NCBI GenBank assembly: GCA_029237695.1
Contig: CM055273.1
Span: 60,935,968-60,999,967, forward strand
Source of the DNA: Conchocele bisecta
Lineage: Eukaryota > Mollusca > Bivalvia > Lucinida > Thyasiridae
DNA: 64,000 nt
Direction: 5' to 3'
How positions within the stretch are numbered: the stretch's first letter is position 1; each line of letters starts with the position of its first letter. Below the pieces are notes generated by a model, which worked only from the letters and a program-made list of their open reading frames with translations, was not told the origin of the DNA and did not search any database. The position numbers were made by a program, and so were the translations under genes. Shown here piece by piece: positions 30,243 through 42,632 of this stretch.

Positions 30243-32078
30243 GCCCTGTAGCCGATTTCATCAAAATTGCAAAGTACAGTCGCACCTGTACTAACGGACA
30301 CCTGTATTAAGCATCTCCCTCCGTTAAGCGGCCATTTTATTTCCCCCCAATGAAAATTACTAAAATGCACCTGTATTATGCGTGAACCTGTCTAACGCAG
30401 CCAACGGCCAGGCAAAATCGTCCATTTTCACTCGAAATCCTCGTTTTAGCGACCATTCTTGGCAAAATATCGGAAATTCTAAACAAAAGTTGGAACCAAA
30501 TTTGTTCAGGTAATCCCCATTTCCCACCCAGTGACCTAAATCTCGCTAAGTGCAGGCCTGCCAAACTGTTTACAATACCATTTCAATTTGTTTTATGACA
30601 CCCGATTGTTTTACCAAATTTTCATCACATCATTACGCGATTCACTAAAATCATGCCTACCCGCTGTAACAATAAAAGTCACGGGTTGATAGTTTCAATA
30701 ATCCCCTAGCCAAACATTGCTTCTGGCTACTATAATTGTCAGTTCAAAACACGTGTTATTCTCGTGGCCAAGTTATTTATACAGTACAGCCAATCGCTGG
30801 TAAGTAAAGGCAGCCCTTAGTGGCATGATTGACAGGTTACTGTGGCGAAAGACGTCGGCAATATATCTATCAGCGATTGATCATGAACCCGGTATAGTTA
30901 ACTCGATCCTCCGAATACTCTCAACCAGACAAACAAACAAACACATGCAAACACGCGTTTTAACAGGCATCAGATGCGAGTTGTTTCTGGCTAGTAAAAA
31001 TAATAAGCTGGGTCGCCCGGTGGCGAATGAATTTCGTAGTTGTCTACACACATTTTTGTCAGCTTATGACGCTTTGTGGGATACCATTTCCGAAATAAAA
31101 ATAGCATCCAATCGTTAGCTTCGAGGCGCCACCTGACGAACCGAGTCGTGACAAACACAGCGGAAGCCCATGATTGCAACTTTCTTTTTCGCCGAAAAGT
31201 GTGAAAGAATTAAATACGAAATCAATATATTCTATATTCTAATGAAATCCTTTGATGCCGAAAACAAATATTGTTTATTACATTACTAACTGTTTATTTC
31301 CACCAAATATGACTAACTGTATTGTAAAAAAACATGAAAAAGTCTGTAAATATCACGGACAATTTCGGCGATTTCGTACCTACGTAGTTTCGTCCTTTTG
31401 CAACTTTTTCCAATCGATGTTAACGTAACCCGATTTTTATGATAATTCACTTTGGTATTAACTAAATATACAGAATTTATGCACATCCAAGTTCATATTA
31501 AAATGATATTTTAAGTGAATTTAAACGGATTAATTTGCTATTCGTCTAAAGTATTTACATAAATTGTTCTGTTTTTATTTCTCCCTATACACTGTACTAG
31601 TTCCATTTATATTTATCTGTTCAAAAAATGTATACATGAACTTAAGACAAATTTGACTGTACATTAATTGGACATATAAATCTATATGGAACAAGTCATA
31701 AGTCGGTCCAAGATGAACCTCCATTAAGCACCCACCTGTGTTAAGCAAGCAATTTTGGACTTTCCCATGGCCGCTTGCTTAAGACAAGTTTGACTGTATA
31801 CTTATCTAGCAAAGTATACTTTGAGGGAGTAATCATTTATTTTTCCCAAAATGCATTATTTCTTATAGAACTAACCGTTGCATATATTTGATGATTAAAA
31901 GTATGCAGAATTATTATACTGAATTTATTACATTATCACAGCCAAATTGGCTGTGATAATGTAATAAATTCAGTATAATAAAAAATAATAAATTTATCCC
32001 AAAATTGAAAATTTCTCCCTCAAAGTACACTTGGCTAGAAAAGTATACTCTGCAATGTTGGTGAAATCGGCTACAGAT
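30243..32078. mobile_element. M5 MITE split by a pogo/Tigger-like element
   Basis: Left piece 30243-30276 ends GCAAAGTA; right piece starts 31797 TATACTTATCTAGC and runs through the ACATTATCACAGCCAAATTG hairpin to GGTGAAATCGGCTACAG. The unbroken 6411 copy reads GCAAAGTATATTTATC at this point. Confidence 0.85.
30277..31796. mobile_element. 1.52-kb pogo/Tigger-like element with TA target
   Basis: Ends CAGTCGCACCTGTACTAACG and AAGACAAGTTTGACTG are imperfect inverted repeats with sub-terminal CTGTATTAAGC / GCTTAATGGAGG-like and GCGGCCATTTT / GGCCGCTTGC pairs, typical of Tigger/pogo TIRs. TA duplicated on both sides. No DDE transposase recognised; longest frame inside (30825-31118) is not informative. 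Confidence 0.8.
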
Positions 32079-32079
32079 G

Positions 32080-32620
32080 CGATACATGTCCATGCCAATT
32101 TGAAGTATGCTGTACTGCATTGTGCACATGAGTGGATAATGAACTGATGCGATACATGTCCATGCCAATTTGAAGTACGCTGTACTTGCATTGTGCGTGA
32201 GTGGATAATGAACTGGTATTACAGATCGGATTACCCGATTACCCGGTAACAAGAAAATATAAATGACTTTAAATAAAATGATCTTCACCAAACATTCCTC
32301 ACGGGCCAGTGGGCGACGAAAAATGAAGTCACGTGCAGAACCTGATCGGTTTTTATTATCAAGTACGCAAATGTGGAACTGACAAGATTTCTTTATCTCG
32401 ACAAAATGCTCAGAATACATACTTTTGTTCAGAAATAAAACAACAATTTTTGGGTCAAAACAATAATATGTATGCTCAGCATAAAACCACCAATGACACA
32501 ATCGTCATTTCACAACCTACTCATTACATGGGGAAATGAAACAAAATCATCAACAAGTTTATGAATATCCTCCGCATTCGGAATAAACCTTTACGGGTAT
32601 GAAATTTCTTAAATATTTTA
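32080..32620. other. Intron with a 70-bp tandem duplication
   Basis: GATGCGATACATGTCCATGC at 32076 and 32146, each followed by CAATTTGAAGTA and CTGTACT. The rest is unrecognised. Confidence 0.6.
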
Positions 32621-32783
32621 TTTTTATTTCTCAATGAAAGTACATGTTGTGACCACTCATTTGAACCATCTCGACGAGATGGTTCAAATGGTGGTCACGA
32701 CATATACTTCGAAGCTCATATAAAGAAAATATGTAGGATTTTCCACAAACATAATGGTGTATCCTCAGCATGAAATGGGTTAA
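32620..32783. mobile_element. M3 MITE copy c
   Basis: TTGAACCATCTCGACGAGAT hairpin, CATATACTTCGAAG, and the end CAGCATGAAATGGGTTAA. Confidence 0.75.
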
Positions 32784-32823
32784 ACACATTAAAACCACCG
32801 ATGACACAATCGCCTACATGTAC

Positions 32824-33040
32824 CTGTAGGATAATCATCGCTGGGAATCTCGGACGCTGAACTGATGGCCGACCCGAGTGACGAGTAGTCATCGTAGACG
32901 ACAAACTCGATTGGTTGCAGCTGGTGTGTGAACCACTTCGCCTTGTCGCCGATGAGCAACGGGTCGAATACGGACGTCTGTACGCGGAGAAACACCACAT
33001 TCTGCGGGCACAGCGACCATTCGCCAAAGAATTCAACGGC
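32824..33040 (-). CDS. MADD: MADD exon d (distal dDENN)
   Basis: 217 bp (72 codons plus one base), phase 0 to 1. It reads AVEFFGEWSLCPQNVVF, then FDPLLIGDKAKWFTHQLQPI and ends SDDYPT. This is the MADD segment with VEYFGEW, FDPALIGDK and HQLQPI. The acceptor is TTTGTTCCAG and the donor G/GTACAT. The donor is supported by phase: the leftover G joins AC of the next exon to give Asp, recreating the acidic/serine string that follows here in MADD. A second possible donor five bases on (T/GTAGGC) would break the phase. Confidence 0.95.
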
Positions 33041-33248
33041 CTGGAACAAATGGAATGGCGAACCATGCAGATCCCTATCTGGCACCCGTTTCACTAACCT
33101 TCGTACAACAAAAATGCTTATACGAAGATTTCTATAAATGTATTTCACAGATTAATGTGATTCACTAATGCTACCAGTTTCCAGCTACATGTAGCCATAA
33201 ATGAATCTGAGGGAATCCACCAAATATTTCCCATCATTAGTTACTTAT

Positions 33249-33592
33249 GCAGAGCTGCAGATAAGTTTTGTATCTAAAGAGTATTATATCTCCATATTTC
33301 AAATTCAATGTATATTTTACTTTTACAAATGTATTATTGATTTTCATCCTTATTAAATAGGAAACAAATGATAAAAATAAAACAAATTTAAAAATTCACT
33401 TATTTGAGCTGCAAAAAGAAAACACTGTAAATGTTCCAACTTTATTACGTTATTTTCACTACTCAAATTGAAAATCAATGCATATTTTCACATTGATGTG
33501 CGTATTTTGTACTCCCATTTTTAATAATCAATGCGTATTCTGCTAAAATAAATGCGTAAAATACGCCAATACGCACTTAATCTGGAGTTCTG
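33249..33592. mobile_element. hAT-like MITE M7, copy a
   Basis: CAGAGCTGCAGATAAG and CTTAATCTGGAGTTCTG ends; ATTCACTTATTTGAGCTGC and several GCGTATTTT / AAATACGC pairs inside. Copies: 34795-36339 (split) and 43438-43759. Confidence 0.8.
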
Positions 33593-33788
33593 TTGATGCC
33601 AACGTTGTTGTAAACTCTAGTTTTCCACTTACAAACTTCTTAGTTTCCATTTCTGCAGTCACAGCCACATATATTCGCTACATAATTGCGGCTGTGACTG
33701 GAGAAGTTGGGCAACCAATGTAAGCGAAAAGTGAGAAGGTTTAACGTCCAAGTCACAGGTAACGTCATAAACAGATGGGACATTGGTT

Positions 33789-33998
33789 TTAACTCTTTGC
33801 ATGCTGGGAAACTTGTGGACTATAAATAGTTCAAAACTAGCGGACAAAAATTCATCATATTTTCTTGTATTTCTCCCCGTAAATATCATGAATATGTCTT
33901 GAATTTCATTGAATTGAGTCCTGAGGACTCAATTCTAATGAAATTTCAAGACATATTCGTTTGGCGGATATTTTCGCCGCTAGCACGCAAAGAGTTAA
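33789..33998. mobile_element. TTAA MITE family M4, copy a
   Basis: TTAACTCTTTGCATGCTGGG and GCTAGCACGCAAAGAGTTAA ends; hairpin centre AATTGAGTCCTGAGGACTCA. Copy b 61768-61995; split copy c 47346-56176. Confidence 0.88.
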
Positions 33999-34409
33999 TT
34001 TTCATCCGATAGATGGGGCTGAAATACTATGGAAATATATTTTCATTCTTTGGGCTTCTTTATCAACCCACCCAGGCTTGGAATAAATATTCTCCACATT
34101 ATTGAGACTGTCACTGTAGAAATGACATTCACGCCAATCCGACTTAAGATACCAGAAAAAAAATTTGGTGTACATAAGAATTGGTGGGAAATCTTTTAAA
34201 TGTTTTATGCCCTCTGAGGGTTATTCCGCATGCAATGACTTGATAATGCAATTAGTTGACTTGTGTAACATATTGATCACCATATTCTGGGTCAGACTAA
34301 TCAATATGGCCATTTCTCAATCAACCGGTCACCTCCATTGGCTATGCTAGGAACTGGCAATCAATATTGCGTTCACTGGTAACTGTATGTGGCTGTGACT
34401 GGAGAAATG

Positions 34410-34607
34410 ACAGTAAAGGTGAATGGGTTTAACGTCCCAGCAACAGCAATGTCATATAGCGATGGGACCACAGTTTAAAGTCTTCCGACAGACCAGTGGG
34501 ATGGCAATACTATGAAAATATTTTGTTGATGCCTAATTGCGAGGTTTGAACCCACAACCTCGGGATTGGAAGTCAGATGTTCCAACCCCTAGGCCACAAC
34601 CCATCCC
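34410..34607 (-). mobile_element. S1 tRNA-type SINE with 14-bp target duplication
   Basis: Read on the minus strand: GGGATGGGTTGTGGCCTAGG (box A-like), GGTTGTGGGTTCAAACC (box B), CCCACTGGTCTGTCGG, and the tail GGGACGTTAAACCCATTCAC. Flanks TGACTGGAGAAATG at 34396-34409 and 34608-34621. Confidence 0.9.
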
Positions 34608-34794
34608 TGACTGGAGAAATGGGGCTTATGGGCTTTGCAACCAGTGTATGTCCAGATCAGACTGTACATTCGCAGTCTGATCAGGATCTGCACTGTTCGC
34701 TATTCCATCAAGGCAACACCCGCTATGCTTCTATTCTAACAAGGAATATAGATTGTAATCAGGCTACATGAATGTGATATTTGATCAGGAGCTA

Positions 34795-36339
34795 CAGCGC
34801 TCCAGATAAGGTGTGTATTGACGTATTTTACGCAATTATTTTAGCTGAATACACATTGATTATCAAAAGTGGGAGTACAAAATACACAAAGCAAATGTGA
34901 AAATATGCATTGATTTTCAAATTGAGTAGTGAAAATAATGTCATAAAGTTGAAAATTCACTTAGTTGAGCTGCAAAAAAGCGAATGTTTGCTTTTTGTAG
35001 CTCAAATAAGTGAATGTTTAAATTGTTATTAGCCGATCTATTTATAGATCGGCTAATATGTTGGTTATCCATCGAATTCTGAAAAAGTTTGTAGCAACCC
35101 TTTTCTCCGCTATTCGGTAATCTACGAACGCGAATTTTTCTGTATCACTTCCAAATTGCATCAACCGATAAAGTTTGCATTTTTGGCAATTATCTCCGTT
35201 TAAAACTTTACTTATAGCCAAATAACACAATTTTGAATACTTAATGAGCTGAACGCCTGAAGAGATTTAACCCGGAAGTTATTGTTGTTGAAGTCCATAG
35301 TTGGCTCTAATGGCCATATACGCCAACATACGCCGATTATTGGGCTAATTTAAAGCTTTTATTTATTAAACAAAACAAGTTTCAGCCACGTATAATCGCG
35401 TAAAATGTGTTTATTTATTCGGCTAATTTATAATCGACCTCTGCTCAAAATCTCCTTACTAGTAACCCCAGCATTTTCGGGTTTATCCCAGCATCTCGGG
35501 TTTATCCCATTGGATCGCGTATGCGCGTCATTTGACGCTAGTTAATATTCACAAAATTTCCAACAATCAAAACGAAGAATTGCCCTTCATAGCCAACTTT
35601 GATTTGTTTACGTATGATGCAGGGATGGCAGGGATGCATCCAGCACGCGCGATTGCGGCAATCCCCCTTAATTATTGTCAATGCCGCAAATTATTGATTG
35701 TCTTGCGCCCGACATCGCGCAAAAAATCACGGATGGGGCACATTAGGCCAATCTGGGCATGTGCCTGAATACGCAGGAGCTTGCGTCTATTTTTAGATGA
35801 CACTGTAACCGCTAGATATATATAGCCCTGGTAGCTCCGCCCACTCGCATGCTGCCACAGAATTCGGACAAACACACACACAGTGACTACAACTTTGTGT
35901 ATTGCGGAGTGTAATTTGTAGATAAATAGAGCATACAGTACAGGTGTTACGCTGGAATATTTCGCAACATAATGGTGACAACAAAACATTGCTGCTATGG
36001 CATTGCTGCTATTGGATGGATTTGGGAACGGGTTTCCAAAACCTGCACAAAATCGAGAAAAATGTCAACGCTGGGTACAGAACTGTGGTCGAAAATAGTT
36101 TACCATTGACAATGTTACCAGAGACACCTACATATGTTCGATGCACTTTACCCTGATTTGATCGGCTAATAACATCATGCTCTGCATGACTTTTCATTTA
36201 TATTTTTTTTATCCTTTGTTCCCTATTTAGTATCGTAATGAATAAAATCAATAATCCATTTGTAAAAGTAAAATATGCAATGATTTTGAAATCAGGGGGT
36301 ATAGTACGCTTTAGACACAAAGCTTATCTGGAGCTATGG
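34795..36339. mobile_element. M7 MITE copy b, split by element D4, 7-8-bp target duplication
   Basis: CAGCGCTCCAGATAAG start and CTTATCTGGAGCTATG end, flanked by GGAGCTA on both sides. Left piece to 35025, right piece from 36174. Confidence 0.8.
35026..36173. mobile_element. 1.15-kb element D4 with TTATTAGCCGATC ends
   Basis: TTATTAGCCGATC and GATCGGCTAATAA are terminal inverted repeats; the first 31 bp are themselves a palindrome (ATTAGCCGATCTA / TAGATCGGCTAAT). Interior has GCGTATGCGCGTCATTTGAC and repeated CGGCTAATTTA. No recognised protein. Confidence 0.75.
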
Positions 36340-37132
36340 AGCTACACTTATCACAAAACCCATAAGCCCCATTTTTCCAGTCACTGTTACATTTCAACAT
36401 TAGTTAGAAACCGAAGATCCCCGACTGGAGAAATGGGGCCTATGGGTTTTGCGACCAGTGTAAATCCAGATCAGCCTGTGTATTCGCAGTGTGATCAGGC
36501 TCTGCACGGTTCGCTATTTCATCAATTAAACACCCGCCATGCTTCTAACAATCAATATAGATCGTTATCAGGCTACAGGAGTGTGATATTTGATCAGGAG
36601 CTACACTTATCACAAATCCCATAAGCCCCATTTTTCCAGTCACTGTTACATATCAACATTAGTTAGCTAGAAACCGGACATCCACAGCTTAGGACCACAA
36701 GATGGAGTCGTCATTATCGGGAAAATAAAACACTATATAGTATCCTGCTGGCTTAGACAGTAAGTCTTTGGAGCTATAAACTTTACAAAATGTCACCAAA
36801 CAATATCAATTAGGAGTTTCCAATGGACCTGTCATTCGTCACCAGGCTAAGTGTGCTGCAATTATGCATTCTGTTGCCATAGAGACCAACACCCCTGAGA
36901 GCTCACAGATGCATAGAATGTCAGCACCAAAAGCATTACTGGGGGATGGACAACAACTGAAAATATTTACCCAGTGATGTGGCCAGTGCAGTGCTCACCT
37001 AACCAAATTTATTTAACCATTTCAACATTACAGACCTCTATGTTAATGTTAGCAAACAATGTAGATGCAGATGAAATGACTAGTAAAGAATTGTTTCGTC
37101 ATGATCCGGATTATTTTAGATGGCTCTGAATT

Positions 37133-38030
37133 ATAATAGAAGAACGCTGCCAATGGCATGTATCCCATCGATGTGGTAGCTGGATCACACAACATGCAGA
37201 TTGATATGGTAAAGAAGTTATAGGAGAATAGAGCAAAGCCCAAAGTTATTTGACCTTGATCTGGGGCAAGGAGGAGCATATTGGGGTGGGAAATTAAAAT
37301 ATGGATGATGATAAACATGCACATGTAGTACATGCGCATGTTTCAAGACAATTGGCTATATAGTAAAGAAGTTATAGGAGAATGGAGAAACGCGCACACA
37401 TTTACTGGACGCAAATTTAAAGTTGTTTGACCTTGCCCTTGGGCATGGCGAAAGTACGGGTGGGATGGGAATGAAAATATTTGTGATTATAAACATCCGC
37501 ATCAAGTTTCAATCAAATTGGTTGTACAGGAAAGAAGTTATAGGAGAATGGAGAAACGCGCACACATTTACTGGACGCAAATTTATTTGACATTGACCTT
37601 GGGCATGGGTGAGGTGGGAAATGAAAACACTGATGTTGATAAACATGCACATGAAGTTTCAAGCCAATCAGTCATACAGTAAAGAACAGAGAAATGCGCA
37701 CGCATTTACTGAACGCAAATTTCATAGTTATTTGACCTTCACCTTAGGCATGACGGGAGCATGGGAGGAGCAGGTAATGCAACTACGGATGATGGGAAAC
37801 ATGCACACAAAGTTTGAAGTCAATTTGCCATACAGAAAAGAAGTTATAAGAGATTCGAGCAACGCGAGAACGCATCGCATCTACTGGACGCAATTATTTT
37901 CAGTTATTTGACATTGAGCTTGGGCATTGAAGGAATGACACTGTGGAGGATAATAAGCATGCAGATAAAGTTTCAAGCCAATCTTTCATATGGTAACCAA
38001 GTTATAGTTTTGATCCCTGTATCCCATTTT
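37133..38030 (+). repeat. Degenerate ~160-175-bp tandem array, about 5 units
   Basis: AAGAAGTTATAGGAGAATGG, TTTACTGGACGCAAATTTA, TTTGACCTTGACCTTGGGCA and GATGATAAACATGCACATG recur. Same vocabulary as H3 units. Ends 18 bp before H1b. Confidence 0.8.
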
Positions 38031-38048
38031 CACTACGCGATGGAATAA

Positions 38049-39229
38049 CAAGAAACGAGGCAAAGCCACGAAGGCCAGGTTTTTTCCAAGCATAGACACT
38101 TGGATAACATAATTATACCCACTTTTTGTAGACTAGATGGCCGTGGCCTGCATGTCGCGCCTTGGGGCGAGGCATGGACACTAAAAAAATAGATATAGTA
38201 GATGGAAAAACTTTCACAAAAAAACTTTAACCGGACACACGGACGTACGGACGGACGTATGCCAAAATGCCGAAGATATCGCGCTTTCTGCAAGCGGGTG
38301 CGACAATGATGATAAACACCCATGTGAAGTATCAAGGTAATGGGTGAAGCAGTTGCAGAGATATAGTACACAAAAAAACTTTAACAAAAAAATTCAAAGT
38401 AATTTGACCTTGACATTGGGCACAGGGGCCGCACGGTTGGGGGTTAGAATGAAAATATGGATGATGATAAACACCCATGTGAAGTTTCAAGGTAATGGGC
38501 GAAGCAGTTGCAGAGATATAGTATAACGAAAAAGTTTTAACCAAAAAACTCTAACCAGACGTACGTTAAAAAGTTAACGTTGAAAATGGCTAAGTCAATT
38601 ACGTAGAAATAATAGGTGAAGGTAAAAAAATGGTCACATGTTGGATAGTTGTATGTGGTAGGCACCCCTTGGTTATGAAGCTGTGAAAGTTTGGTGGTCC
38701 TAGGTGGTACAGTACCAAAGAAATGGACTTAAACACGAAAACTTAACATTGTAAAGGCGAAAACATTAACATTGAAAATGGCTAAGTCGACTGCGCGGAA
38801 AAAATGGGTGAAGTTAAAAAAAAAAGTAACATGTTGGATAGTGATATGTGGTGCGTACCCCTTGATTATGAAGCTGTGAAAGTTTGGTGGTCCTAGGTGG
38901 TACAGTACCAAAGAAATGGACTTAAACACGAAAACTTAACATTGTAAACGCGAAAACTTAACATTGAAATGGCTAAGTCGACTACGCGGAAAAAATGGGT
39001 CAAGTTAAAAAAAAAGTAACATGTTGGATAGTGATATGTGGTGGGCACCCCTTGATTATGAAGCTGTGAAAGTTTGGTGGTCCTAGGTGGTACAGTAACA
39101 AAGAAATGGACTCAAACACGAAAACTTAACATTCATTGTGGACGCCGCCCGCCGCCCGCCCGCCCGCCCGCCCGCCGCCCGGCTTTCGCCAATCCAATAG
39201 CCTGGATTTTTTTTAAAAAAACCTGGCTA
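38049..39229 (+). mobile_element. Helitron-like composite H1, copy b
   Basis: CAAGAAACGAGGCAAAGCC to CCTGGCTAA; two 149-bp units, three 192-bp units and the CCGCCCGCCC tract. Provides the empty site for the 1759-2595 insertion in copy a. Confidence 0.8.
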
Positions 39230-39813
39230 ATAAAAATGGACAACAAATATCTGCTAAGAGATTGATAGATTTGTTCATTGATTGCTTGATTGACTGTTGA
39301 TTGAGATATACATATACAGACATGTCTGTGAAATACAGAATACCCAAAAAAACACTTTCACATTAATATACCCGTCATTGAACTGTTCCCTTCTCATTTT
39401 CAAACTATTTCATCAGACTAAAAGTTCTGATTATATGCAGACAAACACTGCAGATCCAGATGAGCCGGCTCGTTACGAGCCGGCTCATCAGGATCTACAG
39501 TGTTTCCAAATGCTGTTTAACGCAAGTATGGTTGACAGTAAATCTATGCCGCTATAGAATTGCCAATTTCGTCTCTGATTATCACATGCGCAGATGATAT
39601 CAATATTCAGCAAGAGAATCTATATACGGCCCATTTACTGGTAGCAACACAATACATCTGATCTAATCCCCTATTTACATTTCCATCGTCATGGTAACAA
39701 ATAGGTATTTATATATGGGGAACAATTATGCTTTATTCCATTTGTCTCTCGTTTTACTATGAAAGTCTATTAAGATGAGGAAAGAAGGGTGTATATATTA
39801 TGTAGCAACATCA

Positions 39814-40040
39814 TATGTGGCTGTGACTGGATAAATGGGGCTTATGGGATTTGTGACCAGTGTAGCTTCTGATCAAATAGCACACTCCTGTATTGCTTGT
39901 TAGAAGCATTACGGGTGTTTTATGGATGGAATGGAGAACAGTGTAGATCCTGATCAGACTTTGCGGATGCACATGCTGGTATTGATCTACACTGTTCGCA
40001 AAACCCATCAGCCCCATTTCTCCAGTCAGAGCCACATATA
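39814..40040. mobile_element. M6 palindromic MITE copy
   Basis: GTGGCTGTGACTGGATAAAT to CAGTCAGAGCCACATAT with CTGATCAGACTTTGCGGATG inside. Confidence 0.8.
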
Positions 40041-40406
40041 AGTTTGTTATATTTTTAGTGGTTTCAGGCTGATTGGCTGGCTGAACTCATGCTCAAACTC
40101 TCAGCTCATAAAAGGTATACAGTGGAACATCTCTAAACCAAACAGCTAAAGAGGTTACATGGAAGCTTTGAAATCATGGCTACATAAATTAGATACTCAT
40201 AAAAATCCACACACTTGGCTGGTCTTGTTTTAAACTGGTTCTACGGTATAATGACACGTCTTGCAATAATTATCTGAGTATGCGCTTTCTGAACACATTT
40301 TACAAATTCATACTTCAATTTCAGACATATTGATTGACCAGCTACACATTGACCAACCAAACTTGCTGATTTTGCGCATCAGAATAGAGTACATAATCAC
40401 GAGATA

Positions 40407-40643
40407 TTAACCCTTTACAAAGGCCTCTATAGTAGTGTTTGCAAACAGTGCAGATCCTGATGAGTCGGCTCGTAACGAGCCGTCTCATCAGGATCTGCAC
40501 TTTTTGAAAGTTATCTTCATATTTTTTTAGTGAAACACCCCTTTTTATATGCACTAGTTTGAAAATGATTTTGTGACGATTGGATTGGTCAGAAAATAAA
40601 CATATCACAGTCCATTCCAGTTATTTAGGGTTGAAATGGTTAA
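40407..40643. mobile_element. M2 MITE copy
   Basis: TTAACCCTTTACAAAGGCC to GGTTGAAATGGTTAA, core GGCTCGTAACGAGCC. Lies 36 bp beyond the donor of MADD exon c. Confidence 0.85.
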
Positions 40644-40678
40644 TAAGCAGCGGCCCTGGAGTAGAACAAATAGCGTAC

Positions 40679-40837
40679 CTGTGTGCGAGCCAACCGGTGC
40701 GTGAAGTGAGTTCGGACGGGACGAGACTTGAGAAAGCTGTACAGTTGGAACGCCACGACGGGCCGCGGATATAATCGTAACGTCCGCGTATGTTCAGTGA
40801 AGTTCCCTAAAGTGTTGGTCGAATTGAAGAACCGAAC
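40679..40837 (-). CDS. MADD: MADD exon c (dDENN)
   Basis: 159 bp, 53 codons, phase 0 to 0. The translation begins [20 protein letters not shown], continues [20 protein letters not shown] and ends FTHRLARTQ. It matches the dDENN core of MADD, in which the [21 protein letters not shown] and LARTQ motifs occur in the same order. The acceptor is TTATCTTTCAG and the donor CAG/GTACGC. Coding GC is clearly higher than the surrounding intron. No plus-strand gene is needed to explain the open frames overlapping this exon. Confidence 0.96.
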
Positions 40838-40863
40838 CTGAAAGATAAATTTTATTTCATTGT

Positions 40864-42557
40864 ACAGTGGAACCCATCTAAACTGAACACCCTCAGGACC
40901 CTAATGTGTCTAATTTAGATGTGTTTAAAGGTAATATTGTTAGGCTAGCAGCTAAACCCTGGTTGGCAGTTTAGAGTAGACTAAACAAGATACAAGTTTC
41001 AGTTTCTTTATTATTTCTGTCACGCTTGTTTGTCAGGATGGCATTACACTGTAATACTAGCAGTAGCCGAAATGTTAGTGGCTGGAAGAATCAACAACAA
41101 CAACAACAACTAATGACCGAACAAAGTTTTAGTGAAAGTGAAAGTTCTGCATTTCAGCGTTGGTCTGCTCTTTGTGACCGAAGTGACCGAAGTGAGAATC
41201 TGTGTTGCGTCATTCCTTATATAGACACTGGATCTGACAGTCAGCCAATCGGTGACCAGGAAATCTGAGCGTTGACTGTCAAGTTTCCGCCATCTTGGAT
41301 TTGAAAGTAAGGTTTTTAGGCTTTAGATTAGAAATACAGCGTAGATGGTGTCCAGATGATTCTGCATGTCAAAATACATCAGGTAAGTGTAAAGTTGTGA
41401 AGATAAACATGCATTTAATGAGTGACCGCCAAACAGAAAGGCTGCGTGAGTTGACAGTCAAATAATGGTGGTCACGAAACTTTGTAAGCACTGCGGAACA
41501 AATAATTAGAATAATGGAGATATTATGACGTCTGAGATATGATCACCTATGCAAATTACTTAGAAGGAGGGTAGAGCTACCAACATATGTATGTATGACA
41601 CCATGGTAAAGAGGATCCAGCACAAACTGGCCCAATAAAGATGGTCACATGACCTCCACAGAAGTGTCAATCCATGTCAACAGTCAACAAGGGCCATTCC
41701 ATTTCATTCTGTTGTGATTCACACGTCAGAATGTGAATGGTATGGCTTATTTAATAGTTATGTAGTTCATCACCCAAAATATGCATCACTGTGAATGTGC
41801 TTATTAATAAAGTATTAGCAGTAAAAAAATGGCAATAAATCTGATCAAATTGTAAGGATCATTTCCTTACAGTATCATTTCCTTACAGTATATGTCATTG
41901 TCTGTTCATAATAGAAAATGACAAAAATCGGCCATCGAGTGCTTAATTACAATGGAACCTTTCTAAACAGGGACACCTTGGGGACCTCCCAGGGTGTCCG
42001 GTTTAGAGAGGATCCACTGTATCTGAAAGAAAAACGTCTCTAGCAGCTGACAGCACTGGCATTATTGACTTTGTGTTCAGACCAGTGTAGCCCCAGATCA
42101 GACTGGTCAGACCGTCTACTGATATATCACAGTCCAACCTCTCTACAGCAGCGGGAAGGAATACAATTGGCTGTAGTAGAGGTGGCTGTTGTAGAGACGG
42201 GCTATCAATGCTCAGCCACCGACCACATAGTTAGCCCCCACCCGCCCTCCATTCGACCTCCCCACCATTATAATTTATAAACAACCCATTACAGAGTCAA
42301 ACAGCAATTCATGTGCATGTTGGTTGTCCAGAGTTCTGCAGATTCCAAATTACTAGATAACCTTCTTTGAACACCGCCCTGATTCAAACAATTGTCAGCA
42401 ATGCGCAAGTACCAGAACTTTACGTTGCATGGAGATCATGATTGTGCAATCAATTTGTGTGTGATGCAGAATGAAATACCAAGAAACAACAATTTATATT
42501 TACATTCAATTTCAAAAGAAAAAAATTAGAAACATAATATAGGACCCTGAGAAAAAT
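40864..42557. other. Intron, little recognised
   Basis: D1-type TIR hairpins at 40864-40925 and 41949-42022. A plus-strand frame at 41026-41268 starts with a (CAA)n-like glutamine run and has no recognisable domain; not called. Otherwise featureless. Confidence 0.5.
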
Positions 42558-42632
42558 TTAACTAATTAATTTTCGATATTTTTTTGTACGCCTACCAGGA
42601 AGCTGGATACACATAGTATTAATTAGCATTAC

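Larger units (their letters stand above)
34386..36650. mobile_element. M6 MITE region carrying a SINE and a split M7
   Basis: M6 sequence at 34386-34409, 34608-34794, 36338-36420 and a second M6 at 36424-36650. Insertions: S1 SINE 34410-34607 and M7 34795-36339. Confidence 0.8.

Noticed and set aside
31914..32501. 195-codon open frame on the minus strand
   Set aside because: Runs through the M5 hairpin and a 70-bp duplication; no recognised similarity.
35532..35768. Gene in the D4 element
   Set aside because: Only short frames without similarity; not a transposase by eye.
41026..41268. 80-codon plus frame with a glutamine run
   Set aside because: CAA microsatellite, no start context, no domain, no partner exon.
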